This document shows, piece by piece, positions 17,961 to 28,200 of a stretch of 64,000 bases of DNA. Under the pieces are notes generated by a model. It was not told the DNA's origin, made no database searches, and saw nothing but the letters and a program-made list of their open reading frames with translations. This stretch comes from Flavobacterium daemonense (lineage in GTDB: Bacteria > Bacteroidota > Bacteroidia > Flavobacteriales > Flavobacteriaceae). Each line of letters opens with the position of its first letter. Position 1 is the first letter of the stretch. The position numbers and the translations under genes are program-made. The stretch lies in NCBI RefSeq assembly GCF_007341385.1, contig NZ_VJYD01000016.1, forward strand, positions 1 to 64,000, given 5' to 3'.

Positions 17961-18087
17961 GTCATTTCGACGAAGGAGACCCGAGCGAAAGCGAATAGGC
18001 GAAGCAAATCTCCGCAAGAAACTCCGCTCCTATTGTCGCCAATCTTTGTCGAGCTACTTGCGAAGATTTCTCCTTCGTCGAAATGAC
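17961..18087. repeat. 127-bp palindromic repeat, GTCATTTCGACGAAGGAGA type
   Basis: Perfect 19-base terminal inverted repeat GTCATTTCGACGAAGGAGA. The centre holds ATCTCCGCAAGAAACTCC and TGTCGCCAATCTTTGTCGAG, shared with the element at 50286-50397. It sits between the divergent ABC-F promoter and the TlpA stop and accounts for most of this 317-base gap. I see no transposase in the window. Confidence 0.85.
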
Positions 18088-18121
18088 AAAAATGAGATTA
18101 CTTTGCGTGATTAATCAAAAC

Positions 18122-18895
18122 CTACAACTTACTCTCCTTCTCCAAAGCAACCTCAAGGCTTTCATAATTAGAAACTACTTTTTTGATTATCCCTTCTTTA
18201 TCTAGAATAAAATGAGTCGGAAAAGCATTCAAATCAAGCTTTTCGTTCATGTAAGTTTTCATATTCGGAATAACTGAATACGAAAGCGGTTTTCTTGCTA
18301 AAAAAACTTGCAACTGTTCTGGTGTGTCTTCGGCAAGGCTTACAAAAGCAATATCTTGTCGATCTTTGTATTTTAAAACCAATGCATTGACTAGCGGAAA
18401 TTCTTTGATACACGCAGCACAATGAATGTACCAGCATTTTATCACGATGATTTTGCCTTTCATTGATTCATTCGAAATTATTCTTCCATCTAAATCTTTA
18501 AAGGAGAATTCCGGAAAAGGCTTCCCTTCCATTTCATAGTTTTTCAAGGCATCAAAACCAATTTGATTAATAGTTGCTTTGATACTTGTATCTGTTTTTG
18601 GCAGAATTTTGAATAGTTTATAAACATATTCATTAGTTTCCGATTTTAAACGAATTGGGATGAAATTGCCGTTCGCCAATTGATCAAAAAAAGTCTTTTT
18701 TGAAATTTCTTTAGAAGAACAATCTAGTGCCGTAAAATCTCTAGAAAGCATTATTTTTTTGCTTTGATAAACAGACCACTCAGTAAAGTTTTTTTGTATT
18801 TGAAGCGGATCAACTTCTGGGTTTCCAAATTTGTTTTGACTGAAGGAAGAAGCAAAAATTAAAAATGTGATTATAATAGTGAATAATTTTTTCAT
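18122..18895 (-). CDS. TlpA-like secreted thioredoxin-fold protein
   Basis: 257 residues from the ATG at 18895 (MKKLFTIIITFLIFASSFSQ), a clear signal peptide; a five-residue longer reading has no support. The N-terminal half (to about 125) is unassigned; from about 128 a TlpA/ResA-type domain follows with GKPFPEFSFKDLDGR, a CAAC redox centre in IHCAACIKEFP and the cis-Pro region AFPTHFILDKEG. Family members reduce or oxidize periplasmic thiols. The Trp usually before the first Cys is replaced by His (YIHCAAC), a small departure from the family. No operon partner. Confidence 0.85.
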   Translation of the reverse strand: MKKLFTIIITFLIFASSFSQNKFGNPEVDPLQIQKNFTEWSVYQSKKIMLSRDFTALDCSSKEISKKTFFDQLANGNFIPIRLKSETNEYVYKLFKILPKTDTSIKATINQIGFDALKNYEMEGKPFPEFSFKDLDGRIISNESMKGKIIVIKCWYIHCAACIKEFPLVNALVLKYKDRQDIAFVSLAEDTPEQLQVFLARKPLSYSVIPNMKTYMNEKLDLNAFPTHFILDKEGIIKKVVSNYESLEVALEKESKL

Positions 18896-18951
18896 GGAGT
18901 TTTTAGGCAATAATTCTAAAAATCAAAAGTACTAATTTCTTTTTAACTGCA

Positions 18952-19029
18952 ATGTCATTGCGAGGAACGAAGCAATCTCACTAACAATTGATTCAGCAAG
19001 TGCGATTGCTTCGTTCCTCGCAATGACAT
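18952..19029. repeat. 78-bp palindromic repeat with perfect 26-base arms
   Basis: Arms start ATGTCATTGCGAGGAACGAA at 18952 and are mirrored exactly to 19029; the loop of about 26 bases is unrelated to the core of the 17961 and 50286 elements. Same general arm style (GTCATT-GCGAGGAACGA). Confidence 0.85.
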
Positions 19030-19058
19030 ACTATGAGGCTACTTTACATTTCAGACAT

Positions 19059-19092
19059 AAAAAAACCTGGTAATAGAGATTTACCAGGTTTT
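19059..19092 (-). terminator. Terminator of the hexosaminidase/nagB/susCD transcript
   Basis: Perfect 12-base arms AAAACCTGGTAA / TTACCAGGTTTT with a 7-base loop and a T-run on the minus strand. It lies about 255 bases past the hexosaminidase stop; a second small hairpin (ATCTCTGC / GCAGAGAT, 19261-19288) lies between. The rest of the 18896-19347 gap holds nothing I can name. Confidence 0.8.
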
Positions 19093-19347
19093 ATGATGCG
19101 CTCCTTTGAGAGAAAACCAAATAACAAATCACTCAAATTTGATCATCATTTGAAATAAAATCTTAGATTAAAAAATAAATAACCAAACTCAATTTTAACC
19201 ATCCCAATATTCTATTTCTATTTATTTTTGATGGAATCAGCGCTTTATTTTGTCATAATTATCTCTGCCGAAAATTTCCAGCAGAGATAAATTAAATTAC
19301 TGCTAATAAGGGCAACAAAATAAACAATACTAATTCAAACCTAATTT

Positions 19348-21414
19348 TTATATTAATTTCTTCAAGCCTGCATAAACCGCCAGCTCGACATCTGCGTAAT
19401 CTTTTGTATTGCAATCTTCAATCAATTTTTTCAACTCTTCCGATTTCAAAGTCGATTTGTTATCCAAAACCAACAAAACTTGTTCTGAAGCATCGCTTAA
19501 TTTTTTTGCCAAAGGAAGAAATGGCTGCACTAATGGCGCATTTGCACTTAATTCATTTAATCCTTTATGAACTGTAATCCATTTTGTTAAAAACGACTGC
19601 ACTTTTGCTTTGTTTTCAGGCGTTTTGTTTGCAACATATTGTGTCACTGCGTCGTTAAAAGTCAGCGCATCTTTTGCGTCTGCTGTACATGCGTCTGCAA
19701 AAAGCGTCAATGGCGAGTACATTTGATATTCCGTTCCGCCTTTGTTGCGCGTGTATCCTTTTAATGGTTCACAAACATTTGAAAATTCATTTAAAGCGCT
19801 GATATCTTGATTGTTTGAAATATTTCTTAAGATCACCGCTTTATTGCGAATATGCGTCAAACCAAGTTCTTCTAATCTAAACGAAACCACATCAAGACGT
19901 TTTCGCATATTTGCCACATCTTTAACATCTTCTGCCGACCAAAGCCTTTCTGCAATTGCCGCCGTTCTTGGCCAAACTCTTGAATCTATAGTTGTTGGAG
20001 ATGCAAGCTCTGTCCACATGGTCGCTTCGCCACCAAGAATTCTCGCTTTTTCTTCCGCGGTTAATTCAGCGCCTTTTGGCATTGGATCATTCAAATAATG
20101 CGTTTCAACCGGATACATCAAATCGATGTAAAAGCCGTTTGACAAAACAGTTTTATAACCTTTTTTTACTGCATCAACTAATGATTGTCCTGCCGCCATT
20201 CCTTCGTTTGCACCTCTCCAAGAATGCACAATGGCATCTTTTGAAAGATCTTTAGTCATAATTTCTTCCCACCCCATCAATTGTTTGCCATGTTTTTTAA
20301 GCATTGGAGCCAATTGCATGGTAAAATACGTTTGTAATTCGTGGTTTGTTTTTAAATTATGCTTCTTTTTAAACTCTTGAATCTTCGGATTTGCATCCCA
20401 GTCTTTCCCTTCGTTTTCATCTCCCCCGATATGAAAATACGCTCCCGGAAATAACGGGCAAACCTCATCAAAAAGTTCGCTTAAAATTTGGTACGTTTTA
20501 GGATTTGAAGGATCTAATGTTGGCGAAAAAATCCCAGCATTTCTTTCAATTCCATAGGTCGCAATTGCGGTTCCCTGAATATTTTTTTCAGAAGTTCCAC
20601 CTGTCAGCGTAATCACTTTGCTTCCAATTTCTGGATAAGCCGTCAAAATCGCAGATCCGTGACCCGGAACATCTATTTCTGGAACGATCAAAATACCGCG
20701 CTCATCAGCATATTTTACGATATTTTTAATTTCCTCTTGTGTGTAATACAATCCATCTGAAGCTACTTCAATTAGTTTTGGATGTTTTTTCATTTCGATT
20801 CTCCAGCCTTGATCATCAACCAAATGCCAGTGAAAAACATTCATTTTCATTGCTGCCAGTCCGTCGATATTTCTTTTGATGACATCAATTGGCTGAAAAT
20901 GTCTTGAAGCATCAATCATTAATCCTCTCCAAGTAAATCTTGGAAAATCTGAAATTTGCGAATTCGGAAAATAAAATGACGAATTATTGTTCTGCAATAA
21001 CTGCAATAAAGTTTCAAGACCATGAAGCGCTCCTAAATCACTTGTTGCGTTTATTGTAATCTTATTTTGTTTTACATCTAAATGATAGCTTTCATCTTCA
21101 TATAGACCAATTTTTCCGCTTTTAGTACAGTTTATCTGCAATTCTGCATTTGGAACTTCATTTAATTTTGTAATAAAACCTTGCTGAAAAAATAGACCAG
21201 TCCTGCCATCTAAGCGACGCAAAAAACGAGTTACTCCGCCAAAAATTCTTGGATTCGGATTTCCGGTAATGTTTACTTTAAAACTTTTAGTCAAAGCAAA
21301 ATTCCCATCATTTAAAACAATACTCTGAGGCCAAGGCATAAGATTTAGCTGCTCCTTTTGAATTTGAGCATTAGATGTCAAACCTGCAAATAGTAGGACT
21401 AATAAATACTTCAT
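19348..21414 (-). CDS. Beta-N-acetylhexosaminidase, glycoside hydrolase family 20
   Basis: 688 residues from ATG 21414, which opens a signal peptide (MKYLLVLLFAGLTSNAQ); a 20-residue upstream extension is less likely. An N-terminal GH20b-type domain (about 20-145) precedes the catalytic barrel (about 150-500), with WRGLMIDASRHFQP, FHWHLVDDQGW and the catalytic pair in HIGGDENEGKDW, where Asp-Glu polarizes the 2-acetamido group. It releases terminal GlcNAc or GalNAc from glycans such as chito-oligosaccharides, probably in the periplasm. The C-terminal 150 residues are an uncharacterized helical part. It follows nagB with a 157-base gap and is the last gene of the minus-strand locus. Confidence 0.93.
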   Translation of the reverse strand: MKYLLVLLFAGLTSNAQIQKEQLNLMPWPQSIVLNDGNFALTKSFKVNITGNPNPRIFGGVTRFLRRLDGRTGLFFQQGFITKLNEVPNAELQINCTKSGKIGLYEDESYHLDVKQNKITINATSDLGALHGLETLLQLLQNNNSSFYFPNSQISDFPRFTWRGLMIDASRHFQPIDVIKRNIDGLAAMKMNVFHWHLVDDQGWRIEMKKHPKLIEVASDGLYYTQEEIKNIVKYADERGILIVPEIDVPGHGSAILTAYPEIGSKVITLTGGTSEKNIQGTAIATYGIERNAGIFSPTLDPSNPKTYQILSELFDEVCPLFPGAYFHIGGDENEGKDWDANPKIQEFKKKHNLKTNHELQTYFTMQLAPMLKKHGKQLMGWEEIMTKDLSKDAIVHSWRGANEGMAAGQSLVDAVKKGYKTVLSNGFYIDLMYPVETHYLNDPMPKGAELTAEEKARILGGEATMWTELASPTTIDSRVWPRTAAIAERLWSAEDVKDVANMRKRLDVVSFRLEELGLTHIRNKAVILRNISNNQDISALNEFSNVCEPLKGYTRNKGGTEYQMYSPLTLFADACTADAKDALTFNDAVTQYVANKTPENKAKVQSFLTKWITVHKGLNELSANAPLVQPFLPLAKKLSDASEQVLLVLDNKSTLKSEELKKLIEDCNTKDYADVELAVYAGLKKLI

Positions 21415-21571
21415 TTTAATTTTTTTGAAATGATGTTTCCTTGCAGAAACATTAATAAATGATAAAAGAAACAAAACTCAGAATGGTTGCTTTTGAACCA
21501 CACTAATCGCTATGAAACCAATCTGAATTTTGTAATTTGATTCGCTCTAGAGATGAATCTTAAATTTTATT

Positions 21572-23512
21572 TTAGTAATCAAAACGCTTAAAAGCTTCGA
21601 TTGCTTCATACTCTGCCAAACCTAATTCATCGTAAAGAATTGCAGTGTTTTTGTTTCGGTCTTCGGCTCTAACCCAGAATTCTCTGGAGTCATTTCCTTG
21701 GAACATAACTCGGTCTTTTTGAGACTGGTGATACAAAATTGCGTGGCGTTTCAATAATACTTCTGAAGGAGAAAGCGGTACAGCCATGTCAATTTCATTA
21801 ATATCCCATTCTTGCCATGCACCTCTGTACAACCATAACCAGCAGTCATCCATGTATTTTTCAGGCTTAAGTTCTTTCAAGGCTGCAAAAATCGCATTCA
21901 AACAAACCTCATGCGTTCCGTGCGGATCTGCAAGATCTCCGGCTGCAAAGACTTGATGTGGTTTTATTTTGGCAATAATATTTTTTACAATTTCGATATC
22001 TTCCTGGCCAAGCGGATTCTTTTTTACCTGTCCTGTTTCGTAAAACGGAAGATCTAAAAAGTGTGTATTTTCATCCTTAAGTCCGATGTATCTTGTTGCA
22101 GCATAAGACTCCCTTCTTCTAATTAATCCTTTTAGTTTTCGAACTTCCAAAGAATCAATCTGATTTTCAGATTTGTTGTTTAAAAACTTGATAACCGATT
22201 TGAAGTTTATGTCTTTTGGAAGATTTTCTCCCGCAAAATCGTTGCAGACTTCGGCAAATTTCAATGCTTCGTCATCTGTAACAGCAATATTTCCGGAGGT
22301 TTGATATACAACATGCACATCATGACCTTGTTTTATCAATTTTGAAAAAGTTCCCCCCATCGAAATCACGTCATCATCTGGATGCGGACTGAAAAGGATA
22401 ACTCGTTTTTTTGCAGGATTGGCTCTTTCTGGACGATGTGAATCGTCTGTATTTGGCTTTCCGCCTGGCCATCCTGTAATTGTATGCTGTAAGATATTGA
22501 ACATATTAATGTTCAAATCGTAAGCAGAACCTTCTTGTGCCAAAAGATCAGACATTCCGTTATTGTTGTAATCACGGTCAGTCAATTTTAAAATAGATTG
22601 TTTTGTTTTTTGGCATAACCAAACAATCGCTTTGCTTTTTAATTCTTGAGTCCAAATGCATTCTCCAACAAGCCAAGGCGTTTTGAATCTTGTCAATTCA
22701 GAAGCTGCTGACTGGTCTAAAACGAAAGTCGCATTAGGATGATTTTGTAAAAATGTTGCAGGAACCTCAGAACTGATATCGCCTTGAATGGTTCTTTTAA
22801 TAATATCAGCTTTGTTTTGTCCCCAAGCCATCAAAACGATTCTTTTAGATCGCATAATGGTTGAAACTCCCATTGTAATAGCGCGTTTTGGAACATTATC
22901 AATACCATTAAAATCAGAAGAAGCATCGACTCTTGTGATATGGTCTAAGGTAATGATTCTAGTTCCAGAATTGATGTGAGAACCTGGTTCGTTGAAACCA
23001 ACGTGACCTGTACGCCCAATTCCTAATAACTGAAAATCAAGTCCGCCGGCTTGCTTAATATTCATTTCGTAGTCGATGCAGTATTGATTCAATTCATCAA
23101 TAGCAACGGTACCATCTGGAATATTAACATTTTCAGGTTTAATGTCAATATGATTAAAAAGATGCTGATGCATGAAATAGTGATAGCTCTGATTGTTTTC
23201 TTTCGACATAGGATAATATTCATCCAAATTGAAAGTGATTACATTGGTAAAACTTAGGCCTTCTTCCTTGTGCATTCTCACTAGTTCCTCGTATACTTTT
23301 ATTGGAGAAGAACCTGTTGCCAAACCTAGTACGCAAGTTTTATTTTTTTCTTGTTTAGATCTGATTAACTGAGCAATTTCCTGTGCTACAATTACTGATG
23401 CTTCGGCTGAACTTTTGAAGATTTCATTATGAATTTTCTCAAATCTAGTTTCTTCAAATTTACCGGCGCTTTTATAGCTGATGTCAGGTTTAATTTCTAA
23501 AGCACTTTTCAT
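21572..23512 (-). CDS. nagB: Glucosamine-6-phosphate deaminase fused to a PIG-L/LmbE deacetylase-like domain
   Basis: 646 residues from ATG 23512 (MKSALEIKPDISYKS). Residues about 15-270 are NagB: FNLDEYYPMSKENNQSYHYF, GIGRTGHVGFNEPGS and a GVSTIM segment, turning glucosamine-6-phosphate into fructose-6-phosphate and ammonia. From about 375 a PIG-L/LmbE domain follows with ILFSPHPDDDVISMGG, the zinc motif of N-acetylglucosaminyl deacetylases, and DPHGTHEVC later. This two-domain form is known in Bacteroidetes. The second domain may remove the acetyl group before deamination, since no separate nagA is seen here; that is inference. It lies between susD and the hexosaminidase, which fits amino-sugar use. 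Cytosolic. Confidence 0.93.
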   Translation of the reverse strand: MKSALEIKPDISYKSAGKFEETRFEKIHNEIFKSSAEASVIVAQEIAQLIRSKQEKNKTCVLGLATGSSPIKVYEELVRMHKEEGLSFTNVITFNLDEYYPMSKENNQSYHYFMHQHLFNHIDIKPENVNIPDGTVAIDELNQYCIDYEMNIKQAGGLDFQLLGIGRTGHVGFNEPGSHINSGTRIITLDHITRVDASSDFNGIDNVPKRAITMGVSTIMRSKRIVLMAWGQNKADIIKRTIQGDISSEVPATFLQNHPNATFVLDQSAASELTRFKTPWLVGECIWTQELKSKAIVWLCQKTKQSILKLTDRDYNNNGMSDLLAQEGSAYDLNINMFNILQHTITGWPGGKPNTDDSHRPERANPAKKRVILFSPHPDDDVISMGGTFSKLIKQGHDVHVVYQTSGNIAVTDDEALKFAEVCNDFAGENLPKDINFKSVIKFLNNKSENQIDSLEVRKLKGLIRRRESYAATRYIGLKDENTHFLDLPFYETGQVKKNPLGQEDIEIVKNIIAKIKPHQVFAAGDLADPHGTHEVCLNAIFAALKELKPEKYMDDCWLWLYRGAWQEWDINEIDMAVPLSPSEVLLKRHAILYHQSQKDRVMFQGNDSREFWVRAEDRNKNTAILYDELGLAEYEAIEAFKRFDY

Positions 23513-23550
23513 TTTTTTTCTTTTTTTGGTATGTACAATTTTGGTTATTG

Positions 23551-23586
23551 AAATGGTATAAGTAACTCTCATTACTTATACCATTT
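23551..23586. promoter_or_regulatory. Perfect 15-base inverted repeat upstream of nagB
   Basis: AAATGGTATAAGTAA, loop CTCTCA, TTACTTATACCATTT. It lies 38 bases before the nagB start, after the susD stop. No T-run follows in the reading direction, so an operator or mRNA hairpin is more likely than a terminator. Confidence 0.55.
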
Positions 23587-23635
23587 GCAATTACTAACCA
23601 AACTTAAATTCTTTTAATCTTAAGGTCTTTTTTTT

Positions 23636-25222
23636 TTAGAAATTAGGACCTGTAGTATCCCACCAAAGTCTTGTTCCTCCATTGTCAGGTCCTCCTAATG
23701 CTGCTACTCCTGTTGCAACACCGCCAGGATTTCCAGCTTTTTCAGATTGAGGGAAATTTACTCTACGTACTCCTGAAGCTGTAGTAATTGCTCCACCACT
23801 TGTATTATAAACTATTCTGAATAATTTAGGATATCCAGTTCTTCTATACTCAGACCAAGCTTCCTGGCCTTCTGGGAAGTTAGCAATCCATTTTTGAGTA
23901 ATAATTTTTTGTAATTTAACTTCATTACCTAAAGCTTCACTCCAAGCAACCGTTACATTATTTACTGCTGTTGCATTATTAGTTGCGTCTTTAACATCAA
24001 CAAAGTCTTTAGCCATTTTTACGTTATCAGCTATGTAAGCAGCAGCTCCTGGAGAACCGTGTTGCGCAAATGAAGTTGTTATACCTGTTTCATATAAATT
24101 TTGAGCAGTACCACCCATATTCCAACCTCTTAATGCTCCTTCAGCTCTCAAGAAATAAACCTCAGCTGTAGTCATCAACACTTTTTCACTTGATCCAACA
24201 ACAGCACCAATTTCAGACATACCAGTACGATCAGATTTAGCAACTATATTGATACCTGTACGTATACCTCTGTATTGCCCAGGGAAATCAGCTGATTCAT
24301 TAAAATAGTTAGAAAGTCTTGGATCATTATATCCACCCATGATAGACTCCATATCTGCTGACATTCTAATATCACCCCATGCATTAGTAATAGTTAAAAT
24401 TGGATCAATGTAATTAGGAATAATAACTTTAGCGATATCTGCATTTGTAGTCAAAACTCCAAAAGGATGATTAACTGCTTTTTCAGCTTGAGTTTTAGCT
24501 AATGTTGGATTAACTTTAACAATTCTCATTGCTAAACGCAAACGTAATGAATTAGCATATTTAACCCATTGTTTGTAATCACCGCCGTAAGCAGTCATAT
24601 CTATAGGTGCAAAAAGCGATTTGTTACCAGCGTTTACACTTGAAGTTAATGCATCAACAGCAGAATCTAATTCAGCAAACATTTTAGTGTATACGTCTTG
24701 TTGTGAATCGTAAGGAACAGTAAGTTCTGTACTTCCAAATTTAGAATATACTACTGGTCCGAAAACATCAGTTAACCTATTTACTGTTTCAACTTTTAAG
24801 ATTAAAGAAACAGCATAAAACTCAGGGAATTTCTGTAAATCTTTAGTTCTTTGCTCCACTTTAAGTGAATTTGCCATTACATCAACATAAGGTAAATCCC
24901 ATATGTAAGTATTCCAACCATCCACAAGGTTATAATTAGAGTTATCTCCTGACAACCCTTTAAATGGAGTTGGTGTTGCCATATAACCTGACCAGATATC
25001 AGCACTTAAGTTTTGCTGCAACTGGTATTTCCAATGTAATGTATTAAAAATCCCTGTGAACATACTCGTAAAAGGAGATCTAATATCATTAAAATCTTGA
25101 GTAAGCTGCTGGTTAGTAAACCCCGTTGGATTTGTATTAATATCGTTGAAATCGCTTGTACAACTAACTGCTGCAAACAATGAAGCACAGATAGCAGTTG
25201 TTTTTATTTTATTTAGTATCAT
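23636..25222 (-). CDS. SusD/RagB-like outer-membrane lipoprotein
   Basis: 528 residues with a lipoprotein signal (AAVSC, Cys at residue 21, then TSDFNDINTNPTGFT), a start typical of the SusD-like group 2. Helical TPR-type core with surface loops. It would sit on the SusC barrel and bind glycan at the cell surface. It starts 11 bases after the SusC stop, the usual susC-susD order. Given the GH20 and NagB neighbours, the ligand is probably a GlcNAc-containing oligosaccharide; the sequence alone does not show this. Confidence 0.93.
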   Translation of the reverse strand: MILNKIKTTAICASLFAAVSCTSDFNDINTNPTGFTNQQLTQDFNDIRSPFTSMFTGIFNTLHWKYQLQQNLSADIWSGYMATPTPFKGLSGDNSNYNLVDGWNTYIWDLPYVDVMANSLKVEQRTKDLQKFPEFYAVSLILKVETVNRLTDVFGPVVYSKFGSTELTVPYDSQQDVYTKMFAELDSAVDALTSSVNAGNKSLFAPIDMTAYGGDYKQWVKYANSLRLRLAMRIVKVNPTLAKTQAEKAVNHPFGVLTTNADIAKVIIPNYIDPILTITNAWGDIRMSADMESIMGGYNDPRLSNYFNESADFPGQYRGIRTGINIVAKSDRTGMSEIGAVVGSSEKVLMTTAEVYFLRAEGALRGWNMGGTAQNLYETGITTSFAQHGSPGAAAYIADNVKMAKDFVDVKDATNNATAVNNVTVAWSEALGNEVKLQKIITQKWIANFPEGQEAWSEYRRTGYPKLFRIVYNTSGGAITTASGVRRVNFPQSEKAGNPGGVATGVAALGGPDNGGTRLWWDTTGPNF

Positions 25223-25233
25223 GATGATTATGA

Positions 25234-28200
25234 TTAAAAAGTTAGATTTAAATTAAGACCGATACTTCTTGTAGATGGTGCTGCATAAACATCAATTCCT
25301 TGTAAACCGTTACCAGTACTTAAAGTAACATTTGGGTCAAATGGTGCGTCTTTATAGAAGAAGAATAAATTTCTTCCTACTACAGATAAATTAGCTGCTC
25401 TAAATACACTATTTTTAAGATTAAAAGTATAACCAAGAGCTAACTCTCTCATACTTACATTTGTAGCATTATAAACATATTCTCCACTTGCACCAGCTCT
25501 ACCACCAACTTGGCTATAATAACTTTCTGTATCGTATTTACCTGCAAAAGCTTGACCCGCTTTTGTTGTTCCTGGAGCATAAACTGCATTAACATCTACA
25601 CCACCAGCAGCTCTTGCGTCTCCAGTTACTTTAGAAACACCAAATTGATCATTTACAGCTTGAGTTAAACTCATTACATTTCCTCCAAAACGTCCATCGA
25701 TAGTAAAGTTTAAGAAGTAGTTACCATATTTGAATGAATTACTAAAACCTAACATGAATTTTGGATTTGCATTTCCTACTTCTTGAAAACCAGTTTTTTG
25801 CATTGAACCATCCTCATTCAACAAGATTCTACCTTGATCATCTCTCTTAAGAGCAATCCCTTCAATAACTCCAAACGGACGACCGTTGATTAATGAATAC
25901 TGATAACTATTTACACCTGGGTTAGTTAAAATAACTTTTCCTCCTAATTCATCTGGAATACCAGAAACTTTATTGATGTTTTTTGAATAGTTTACAGTAG
26001 CATCCCATTTAAATTTCTCACCATTAATAATTTTAGCATTAAGTAATACTTCAACTCCTTTGTTTGAGATCACACCGCCATTGAAAGCATAATTTTGATA
26101 ACCTTCAGCATTTGTAGAAGGAGCAGGAATTGTAAGTAATTGATCTTTAGTTTTATTATTATAATAAGTCAACTCTATTCCAAATCTATTATTCACAAAT
26201 CTCCACTCAGTACCCAACTCATAAGAACCTTGACTTTCAGGTTTCAAACTTACACCTGGCGCTGGACCAACGCTAGGAGAATTTGTTGTTGTATTTGCAG
26301 TAGTAAAATTATTAGTTGGAGAAGTATAAAATGCAGGTACATCATTACCCACTTCAGCATAAGAAGCACGAACTTTAGCAAATGAAATCGCTTCTGGCAA
26401 TGTCAAAGATTCAGATAATATCCAAGTAGCACCTACAGACGGATAGAAGAAAGACATAGTTCCAGTATTCGCTAATGTAGAAGACCAATCATTACGTCCT
26501 GTAATATCAAGGAACAAGAAGTTTTTATAACCAAAAGTTACAGCAGCAAAAATAGATTGTTGTTCTCTACGGTATCCGTAATTTTGGTAATTTCCAGTAT
26601 TTCCGTTAAAATTATGTAGTGTAAACCAGTTTGTAATATTTAAACCAAGTGGCTCAGAATCTAAAGCTGTCTCATCATTAAGAGAAGTTTTTGTGAAACT
26701 TGTTCCAACGTTAGCGAAAAATGTAAAATCATCATTGAATTTAGTGTTAATTGTAGCAATTAAATCACCATAACTTTGACTACTAATATCACTAATATTG
26801 ATATATCTACCGTTTGCACTAGACAAAGTTCCTTGAGTAGTAGCATACACCTCTTTTTCATATTGAGACGTAATTCTATCATAATTATATCTAGATCCTA
26901 TCGAAAGCCAATCATTAACTTTGTAGTTCAATCCAATAGATCCATTCATAAATTGATTTCCATCATGAGATTTATTACGATTCAAGATCCAATATGGATT
27001 TTGTTCAATATCTCTATCAGTCATCCAGTTTTGAGCCATTAAGTTTCTAGTAGGATCAAACACTTCATAATTGTTTTTATAAGTATTAAAATCATATCCT
27101 CTTGGCATTAAATAAAGACCAGTTAATGGATTAAAATATAAACCGCTTACAGGTCTGTTTGTTATATTTTGAGAGGTGTAATTTGCATTAGCATTTACAG
27201 TCAATCTATCACCAAAAAATTTACCCATTTGTCTAATACTAAAGTTGTTTTTGCTCAACTCATTTGTTGGTGTAACTCCAGAAGCAGTAGTATTAGCGTA
27301 AGATATGTTAGTAGATGCATGCTCAGAACCATTAGAAAAACCAAAAGAAGTAATTTGAGTTACACCTGTTTGAAAATAGTCTCTTGTATGATCTGGTGTA
27401 CTTTGAGCAGCTCCCCATGATTCATCTGCACCAGGTTTTGCAATATAAGAAGTTTGAAATTTAGGCAAGTATGCAGCCGTTTCGATAGTCGTATTTGAAG
27501 ACGCTCTGAAAGTAGCAACTCCTTCTTTTGCTTTCTTAGATGTCAATAAAATTACACCTCTTGCACCTTGGCTACCATATAAAGCAGTTGCTGATGCACC
27601 TTTAAGCACTGTCATTCCATCAAAATCATCTGGATTCAATAACCCGATAATATCTCCACCATCACGATTACCACCTTGAGTAGAACCAAAAGAATCATTT
27701 GGCTGAATAGATGATATATTCAATACTGGCACACCATCAAGAACATATAAAGGATTGTTATTAGTTGTAGATGAATTACCACGAATCGTTACTTTTGTAG
27801 ATCCACCAGAACCACCAGCACTCTTAGTAACAGCAACACCGGCAATTTTACCAGCAATTGTATTCATAAGATTGGGATCTTTAGCTCTAACTAGTTCTTC
27901 CCCTTTTAATTCCTGCGCAGAATAAGTTAAAGATTTTTTAGTTTTCTTAATACCTAAAGAGGTTACAACAACCTCACTTAATGCATTTGAAGATGCAGCT
28001 ATCATTTTCACATTTATTGTAGTGGCATCACCAACTACAATACTTTGCGTTTCAAGGCCCACATAGCTAAAAACTAATGTCTGTCCTTTTTGTGCTTCGA
28101 TTGTATACAAACCATCAAAATCGGTAGTAGCACCTTTTTGACTTCCTTGTACTAAAACAGATGCCCCTGGCAACGGCATTCCATTAGAATCTGTAATCAC

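Noticed and set aside
17838..18086. 82-codon frame on the plus strand
   Set aside because: It crosses the ABC-F promoter and the palindromic element; nothing in it looks like a protein family.
17961..18087. Palindromes as ends of an insertion sequence
   Set aside because: No transposase gene and no target-site duplication that I can see; better described as REP-like repeats.
19093..19347. Small RNA or gene in the 3' region of the hexosaminidase transcript
   Set aside because: Only a weak 8-bp hairpin is visible and no promoter match; treated as 3' untranslated sequence.
23551..23586. Inverted repeat as a terminator of susCD
   Set aside because: No T-run follows on the minus strand; left as operator or mRNA hairpin.
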